A stretch of DNA of 64,000 nucleotides from Hofstenia miamia (taxonomy: Eukaryota; Xenacoelomorpha; Acoela): the NCBI GenBank assembly GCA_004352715.1, contig SCFE01000025.1, positions 1,830,710 to 1,894,709 on the forward strand. The letters run 5' to 3'. Shown piece after piece: positions 57,885 to 64,000 of the stretch. Both the position numbers and the translations under genes were made by a program. Each line of letters begins with the position of its first letter. Within the stretch, counting starts at the first letter, position 1. The notes beneath the pieces are model-generated. The model had not been told where the DNA came from. It did no database searches and saw nothing but the letters and a program-made list of their open reading frames with translations.

Positions 57885-58790
57885 TCACTCAAAAGCAATG
57901 CAGCATTTGCTCAGAAAGATTACTTTCAATCTCTTCCCATTTCTTTGGATCCATATTGAGAAAACTGAAATGCAAATGTAGTATGTCCGATATTCATCTT
58001 GTTGATGTAGTGCAAACGTCCGTATACGAGTTTCCAGTGTAAAATGTTGTAACACGTTGGTGGGTCTGTAAATCCCGGTTTTCCACCATCGCTTGCTTTT
58101 CATTGTGTGGGACTTGTGGATCGAAAAGAGCATGGCTTACTAGAAGTTCGGTCAAGTACCAAGATGTCTGGAGAAAGCGCTCATAGGGGAATTTGTCACT
58201 TCTTCATCCTTGTATATTTCCAAATCCTGAATAAATTTTAGATCGTTGAATGAAGGGTGTACAGCAGAGCTGCACGTATACCTGTAAGTGACCTGCATTG
58301 TGACAATGAACAAACATACTCGTAGGAGCTGATTTGAGGTTTTTGCTCAGGAAGTTTTTCTGTCAGTTGAGAGAAATCGAGAGTGAACTCAACATGTTCA
58401 GAGCATGGTTATAATGCGCCACCCAACCTTAAATAGGGCAGACCCCTTTTGGCACTTGACACTTTGGGAAGTCAACTCCACGACTTCCTCATATTCATTC
58501 CGTGAGTGAGTTAGTTGGAACTGTTTGGCGGCGAACTGCAGGATTGTTTCTCGAACCACTTCACTTTGTCGCAGGAGTTTCCGTCAACAAGTGGTGTGCT
58601 ATAACTGGTCTAGTCAATTTTGAGCCAAAATTCTTTGAAGCGAGCAAATATATCAATATCAGATGGTTTGGTGATAACGTCAAAAAGATTGAAGGCTTTT
58701 TCAAGAACTCTCTCTGATGCATGATGCCTGCAGAAAAAATTCACGAGTTCTTTATTAAGAGCTGTTTCTACTAAAACCCAAGACCCAAGT
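57885..58790 (-). pseudogene. Degenerate minus-strand coding relic, family unknown
   Basis: Less AT-rich than its surroundings, with protein-like minus frames: FTLDFSQLTEKLPEQKPQIS (about 58300-58400), ERFLQTSWYLTELLVSHALFD (about 58120-58185), then TGIYRPTNVLQHFTLETRIR (58045 downwards), and CRHHASERVLEKAFNLFDVI (58660-58730). Frames shift repeatedly. The style suggests an old transposon gene, but I cannot name the family. Confidence 0.3.
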
Positions 58791-58792
58791 GC

Positions 58793-59450
58793 GCACTGGA
58801 ACAAAGAATGCACTATGATAAATTTTAAAACAAGACAGGCTCATTTATGAAAACCCAAGACAGTTTCAACCGTCATTTCGAATGTGAAAAGGCTCCATCC
58901 AAAAGCAAAATTCAGAACTGGGTGGACCTCTTCGAGAAGTATAAAAACATGGGAAATCGTCCAAGCCAATCGGAACGTCCCAAGAAGCGAACAATCGAAA
59001 TTTTGAGAGAGTCTCTCCAACAGAATCTGAAACGCTCTGTGTGTAAGCGAAGTCAGTCGCTTGGTTTGTCCCATGAGAATTGTAGGAGAGTGCTGGTGAA
59101 TGATATCAGGGCTTAGCCATACGGAATACAGCCGCTGCAAGCCCTTACAGCCTCAAAAAAGAAGCAGAGGAGCACTATTGAATTGAAATCAAAATGCTCA
59201 GAAAATGGAAGAGACAGTCTACGCAGGGAAACCCAGAATCATCACATAACTCAAGGAAGCCATCATAGAGAAGATAAAAGCCGTTACCAACTCAGTCTGT
59301 AAGAACGTCATGGACAACTTCGTGCTGCACCTCCAGAAATGCACGGAGCTAAGTAAAGGCCATCTAGAACATATGCTTTAGAACGAAGAAAAAGGTCAAA
59401 GACCCTAGTGCTTTGATTAGATTGGGACCCGTCTTTTTTGGGTCATCTTG
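58793..59450 (+). pseudogene. Mariner-like transposase relic with internal deletion
   Basis: N-terminal part: EQRMHYDKF...KTGSFMKTQDSFNRHFECEKAP then SKSKIQNWVDLFEKYKNMGN, then TIEILRESLQQNLKRSVCKR and LGLSHENCRRVLVND (58847-59116), the usual paired helix-turn-helix region (T-Q-x-x-F-x-x-x-F ... I-x-x-W-V-x-x-F; S-P-x-x-S-x-R ... L-G-x-S). C-terminal part: LKEAIIEKIKAVTNSVCKNV and ...CTELSKGHLEHML (about 59245-59380). The DDE core between them is missing. The right terminus GGGACCCGTC...GGGTCATCTTG ends at 59450 before TA. The left terminus was not found. Confidence 0.75.
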
Positions 59451-59454
59451 TATC

Positions 59455-59541
59455 ACGGGTACGAGTGGGCACGGGTAAAATATAAAGTAAACCACAAGTG
59501 GTTAGCGGCGGTATTTTAATGTTCTACCCGCACGCCCCTAA
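59455..59541. repeat. Imperfect inverted repeat GTGGGCACGGGTA / TACCCGCACGCCCC
   Basis: Two C/G-rich arms about 50 bp apart can pair; probably a small MITE remnant, followed by (TA)n at 59546-59574. Confidence 0.35.
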
Positions 59542-59574
<33 letters not shown>

Positions 59575-59576
<2 letters not shown>

Positions 59577-61655
59577 CTCCAGAAAAGGATTAACTTTAAG
59601 CTGCCTGAGTCCTTTTAAAAAGACAATCCATTGAGGGATTATCGGAATAACTGATCCCTTCTCTGCTTAAGGGTCAGAAATCAACAATTATAATCACAAT
59701 ATATTATATAGATTTTGAAGAGCTTAGTTTTCTCTGGTCTTTCTTTCATTTATGATCTATATTTCGTCTAAATTCATAAATCAACATTTACTAATTATAC
59801 TACGAACGGAAGATGCTTCAAGCAACAAAACACAAACAAGAAAACGAAAACGGCACAAACAATGGAATTAAAGAACAAACCAAAAACGTAGTGTAAATCA
59901 TTCAACAAAAGTGCATCAAGATTTTAAATATATATGAATAATTTTAGTAAATGCGAAAAATTGAAACTGATCACACAGAATATATCCACAGCATTTTAAT
60001 TACATTCCTTCATTATATGCAGAAAATACCTGAAAAATGTGTGTGTTTTATCATAGGTTTCTTAGAGTTATACATCCCTTTTATTAAATACGAAAATTTC
60101 TAGTGTCCAATAAATCAGATAAAACCTGAACAGTAATATAGACCAGTGATTTTTTCAACATTATTGAAAAAGAGAAATTGTATTTAAATTTTAAATTACA
60201 TAAGCACAAAGTAAACTAATTAATACACCACTATTCTGTTATTTTCACGAACCTTTCTTAGACAAATTTGATCTTGGGATTGCGCATTTCTTGTAGTGAA
60301 TTTTACCCGATCATTTTTATAGAGGACATCCCAAATTAAGCTAAATATAAGTATAGAGGGACAGAACCCCAACCTTCTAAAAATTACTTTTTTTGCAATA
60401 CTTGCAGAGAATAAAGTATTGCACATGATTTTAATTTTCTCTTCACTGATGTAGATCCTGCGGGACAGGGGAATCCTCCCACAAGAGTATAAGGACCTAG
60501 ACAAAATTAGAGTCATTTTTTAATTTTAAAGAATAATACAGGTAGTAAATGAATTATAAGGAGTTTAGTTGTGTAAAAATCCGATCTTTTCAGTAGAGGG
60601 CAGTTTAAAAAAAGATTAAATTTTAAGAATGTTGCTTTGCAACTTTAGTTTTAAGATTTAGATAATATATTCAGAAAGCTTAATCATTTAAATAATGATA
60701 TGAAACAAAAAATTTCCCTCAAGTAATAAAAATATTTATTATGCATTCTCTAAATTTTTTTAAACCTAATTATTTGTATTAAACTTTCTTTCATAACTTG
60801 TTTAATAGTAATCTCTACCAATAAAGTCCCCATTTCAAAGTTGCATGTTACTTTGAATTTAATGAACATCAAAAACAATTTCTTAAGTAAAAATGTAAAG
60901 TAAAACGTGCCATTAAATCATTCTTGCTAGTGGTTTTCATATACCTTTTTGCAAGTTCAAGACAAGTAAAATATCTTTAAATCATTACAATTATTAGGAC
61001 AGTAACATAATGCCCCAAAGACTGTAGTCTTAAGCAACTAGAAAACATCTTACAACACTTAATATGTTTATATGATTATAGCACTTGTCCAAAATTTATT
61101 GGCACGATTACACTCAACATGACAATAAGCTCCAAGTTCAACATTTAGTATACTTTAAGCCTATTTTACTAGGAGTTTTTTTAAAAATCTGTGATTGCTC
61201 TTTCAAAAAATAGTAAATGCTTGTAGCTCAAAAAAATAATAAAAATATTTAAACTCTGAAGGCACTTCAGGATAGAGAATTGTCCACACTTGCTTTCTCG
61301 CCCCTTTAACTCGTGCCCTGTGAAGAATTATCTAAATAATAAAATAGTTGAGTTTATATGAACCTTAAACCATTATTTATGAGACATGCATGTACTTCAA
61401 GCACAGAACTATTGCACAAATCACCAATACATAAAAGCACGCAGATTCATAGATTTTCCAAAATTCTTGACAGGTTTGGATAAACTTGTTCGGAAATGTG
61501 TGCAAAGGAGTTTATGAGCCCAATTTAACACTAATAGAAATTGTTTTAACTTCATTATAACAAGTTCAATGAAACAGCACATTTAATTGGAAACTGTATC
61601 GCCTCAATCTTCAATCATGTGAAGGCATTGAAATTTGATTAAAAAATTAGGCATC
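59575..61655. other. No gene recognised
   Basis: AT-rich. The 98-codon minus frame at 60220-60516 has no recognisable motif. Nothing else is supported. Confidence 0.45.
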
Positions 61656-61659
61656 AGCA

Positions 61660-62216
61660 ATTTTTTAGTTACATTAAAAAGGATTGAATTATTTGACATT
61701 GCATTTCATTTTTCCAACTTCCTCGTAATTGCAAAATTGTAAGATGACGAGGATATCTATTAGAGATATTAAATCCTTGATCTTTAATATGCTTTGTTAG
61801 CAAATTATCTATTTCTATTTTATGTGTTATGTATGAAGAATTAATACTCATTAATTGAAATTTGTTGAAGATAAACTTTATTTTCATTATTGTAGCCCAA
61901 TTTTTTAACATCAGTTATTAAATCTTGAAAGTTACAGTTTTAATTCTTTGCATCACAAACATTGTAGCAATGAGATGGGCTATAATTTTTAAATCATTTA
62001 AAAAGATAGAAACAGTATTGGAGCAGAAAAGGTTCCTTGTGGAATATTAATTGTAATAATACAGCTGTTTGACATGGTCTTTTGAAATTCCAAACTTTTC
62101 TACGATTTCTTAAGTAAAACGCTAATTGTTTGAAAAAAATTTTTCCTAATTTTATTATATTGCAATTTTTCATATAATTTTTTCGTGCAGTACTTTATCA
62201 AATGCTTTTCTAAAAT

Positions 62217-62225
<9 letters not shown>
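61660..62225 (-). pseudogene. LINE reverse-transcriptase relic (CR1-like)
   Basis: Minus translation from 62222: MDFRKAFDKVLHEKII (RT motif A type xDFxKAFDxVxH), then in another frame FKQLAFYLRNRRKVW, then INIPQGTFSAPILFLSF (motif B), and at 61669-61911 NWATIMKIKFIFNKFQLMSI followed by IKDQGFNISNRYPRHLTI (the xxNWxxxWxIKFNxxKCxxM and KDLGVxIS blocks). YADD was not seen. The 5' side is cut by (TA)n at 62218-62248. Confidence 0.8.

Positions 62226-62248
<23 letters not shown>
62218..62248. repeat. (TA)n microsatellite
   Basis: Uninterrupted TA repeats splitting the LINE relic. Confidence 0.95.
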
Positions 62249-62250
<2 letters not shown>

Positions 62251-62859
62251 CTTAGATATGTAAACTATAAAAAAATTATTCTATACATGGATATTTTTCC
62301 GCTTTTTGTCGCATTCTTTGTGCAGCGCTTCTTAATATACACAGTCCGAATTTTATCAGTTTTGAAATTGTAATCGATTTTTCACTGATATTGTTACAAG
62401 AGAGAAATATGGCGTATTGAACAGAAGAAATGTACACATACCTTTCATTTTCAAATCATGTTTTCAATAACTATAGTTGAAAATGATATGCTAAGATATT
62501 GAACAATAGCTATTTTTCCCTTTTTGCACCAATTATGTTTAAACCATTTTACCAACAGGGAAACACTCTTAGGCAAGCTTAAGATACTTTATTTGGCTTT
62601 ATAAAGCTATCGTTGTTTTTCTAACTGTTTTTGTTTTATATTGCGAAGCCTGATAGATCAAAGTTTAAGCGGAATCGGCCCTTTTTTCAAAACTTACCCT
62701 TATTTTGTATGGTTTGAATATAATTCTTGACACTAAATTTAGTGAAAGCAATGAAGATCGATCAACGGCGGCTAGGTTTTATAATATATCAAATCAAGAG
62801 AAAATTTGATTTTCTAATTAATTTTTAACATTCATATTTAATAATGAAATAATTATATT

Positions 62860-63420
62860 CATGCGAAGAAAAGCTGGACATAGAAACAATTTCCCAGTTT
62901 CATCATTTTTAAATATTAAATCAAGATCAAGAGTATAATGGAAAGTAAACAATTTAACTTAAATATAGAGTTACTAAAAAGTGAAATATCACATGAAACA
63001 TCAAGTGATGGAAAATTGAAATCACCCATTATGTAGATTAAATAAGGAATATTTGGTTAACAAAGATCGCATTAAATTTTCATTTTTAGCATATAATCAA
63101 TTATCATTGCAGTAGAAGGTCAATATTTACAATTGCATACGCAAATAAATAACAATAAACTATTGTCTAATTGAATAACTGTAGAACATGTAAATTCACA
63201 ATTAATTGAATCCAGTAAATTAATAATTTTAAATGACTTTTTACAAAGAATTACACATACTTCACGTCTCGAAATATTTTTCTTTCTTTTATACAGACGC
63301 TTGCTATCATATAATACAAAGCACAGAATTTCTATTTCAAATATCAAATTCATAGACAGAAATATCATATCATTAAAATGTTGCTTTAAACATGAATTCA
63401 AATTTCTGATATATTTTCTT
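62860..63420 (-). pseudogene. LINE apurinic-type endonuclease relic
   Basis: The minus frame at 63120-63401 reads ISRREVCVILCKKSFKIINL then LDSINCEFTCSTVIQL, continuing beyond a stop as PYLIYIMGDFNFPSLDVSCD, with GDFNFP encoded at about 63010-63026. The RxGGVxLxVK ... CYRPP ... GDFN(F/Y)P order is that of APE-type LINE endonucleases. Same strand and correct order relative to the RT relic at 61660-62225, so probably one element with degraded middle sequence. Confidence 0.75.
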
Positions 63421-63789
63421 AGCTTTCATGTCATATCGGTGTCTAAGACCTCATTCAGTATCTTAGCTTTAATGAAAAACTACAATTATAAAGATTTCCT
63501 ATAGAAAAATATCGAACCACATACATATGTTGCAAAATTTACAATACATTCTGATGATATACATATCTTAGTAGCAGAAATGCCTAATATTAACTTTTGG
63601 AAGTAGTGATGGTCCTCAGGAAAGGGCATAAAAATGTATTTAACAAGCCGCCAGCCCTTGTCTTTATCCGCTCCTCATCTAGATTGAATTTAAAATAATA
63701 ATAAAATTATATTTTCAAAAGTAAAGGGGAAAATACGAACTTATCTTACAGAAATTTAATTAAGTTATAATCTCTTAAATATAAACCAA

Positions 63790-63992
63790 CCCCCCCCCCC
63801 CCNNNNNNNNNNNNNNNNNNNNNNNNNNNNNNNNNNNNNNNNNNNNNNNNNNNNNNNNNNNNNNNNNNNNNNNNNNNNNNNNNNNNNNNNNNNNNNNNNN
63901 NNNNNNNNNNNNNNNNNNNNNNNNNNNNNNNNNNNNNNNNNNNNNNNNNNNNNNNNNNNNNNNNNNNNNNNNNNNNCCCCCCCCCCCCCCCC
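63790..63992. repeat. Poly-C tract with internal gap
   Basis: Thirteen C, then N at 63803-63976, then sixteen C. A C/G homopolymer is unusual in this AT-rich context and explains the assembly break; glycine-run frames are artefacts. Confidence 0.9.
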
Positions 63993-64000
63993 ACATACAC

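Noticed and set aside
58841-59140. 99-codon minus-strand frame
   Set aside because: Antisense of the helix-turn-helix part of the mariner-like relic, which is recognisable only on plus.
63746-64000. Glycine-rich minus-strand frames
   Set aside because: Poly-C translated on the opposite strand, plus N.

Overview
This is eukaryotic (metazoan) genomic DNA: very AT-rich, gene-poor, full of (TA)n microsatellites and decayed transposons, with four N gaps (24149-25148, exactly 1000 N and so probably arbitrary in size; 26674-26856; 34288-34357; 63803-63976). Composition, single-gene content and the mix of elements suggest an invertebrate with a repeat-rich AT genome (a Hydra-like cnidarian or similar would fit), but nothing here proves the lineage. 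There is no bacterial-style operon structure, CRISPR array or rRNA.

The only confidently intact gene is at 3915-6173 (+): an uninterrupted 752-codon extended synaptotagmin (N-terminal membrane hairpin, SMP lipid-transfer domain, three C2 domains), an ER-plasma-membrane tether and lipid transporter. The whole protein lies in one exon, and an acceptor-like polypyrimidine-AG lies 39 nt upstream of the ATG. Two other short stretches look like possible exons (23868-24041 on minus, 50734-50979 on plus), but neither is recognised.

Most other recognisable sequence is mobile. (a) Two relics of Penelope-like retroelements (about 6.97-7.56 kb and 57.37-57.69 kb, both minus strand) each show a GIY-YIG-type endonuclease remnant, a hammerhead-ribozyme-like motif and an abutting (TA)n tract. 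(b) A probably little-described DNA element at about 8.0-9.54 kb has 16-bp perfect inverted repeats, doubled at each end, around remnants of an uncharacterised protein family. (c) A hAT-type MITE family occurs in three copies (10.5, 23.1, 42.1 kb) with 8-bp target duplications; the third copy sits inside the terminal repeat of a mariner-like element, giving a clear order of insertion. (d) piggyBac-type (TTAA) MITEs lie at 1.5, 47.06 and 48.2 kb, with a diverged relative near 16.5 kb. (e) Tc1/mariner transposase relics lie at 33.9, 42.2, 55.3 and 58.8 kb. (f) Non-LTR retrotransposon fragments lie at 47.4, 53.3, 54.7 and 61.7-63.4 kb. (g) A minus-strand gag-protease relic of an LTR retroelement lies at about 39.7-41.8 kb. 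Long stretches between these (13.8-16.5, 17.7-22.5, 25.2-33.9, 34.4-37.9, 43.2-46.7 kb) show no coding signal that I can support.

There is no sign of functional cooperation between genes in this window. The structure is one housekeeping-type membrane-contact gene in a field of nested, mostly dead transposons. The items most worth follow-up are the hammerhead-like motifs paired with Penelope endonuclease relics, the 8.0-9.5 kb element, the intronless E-Syt gene and the nested MITE/mariner insertion.
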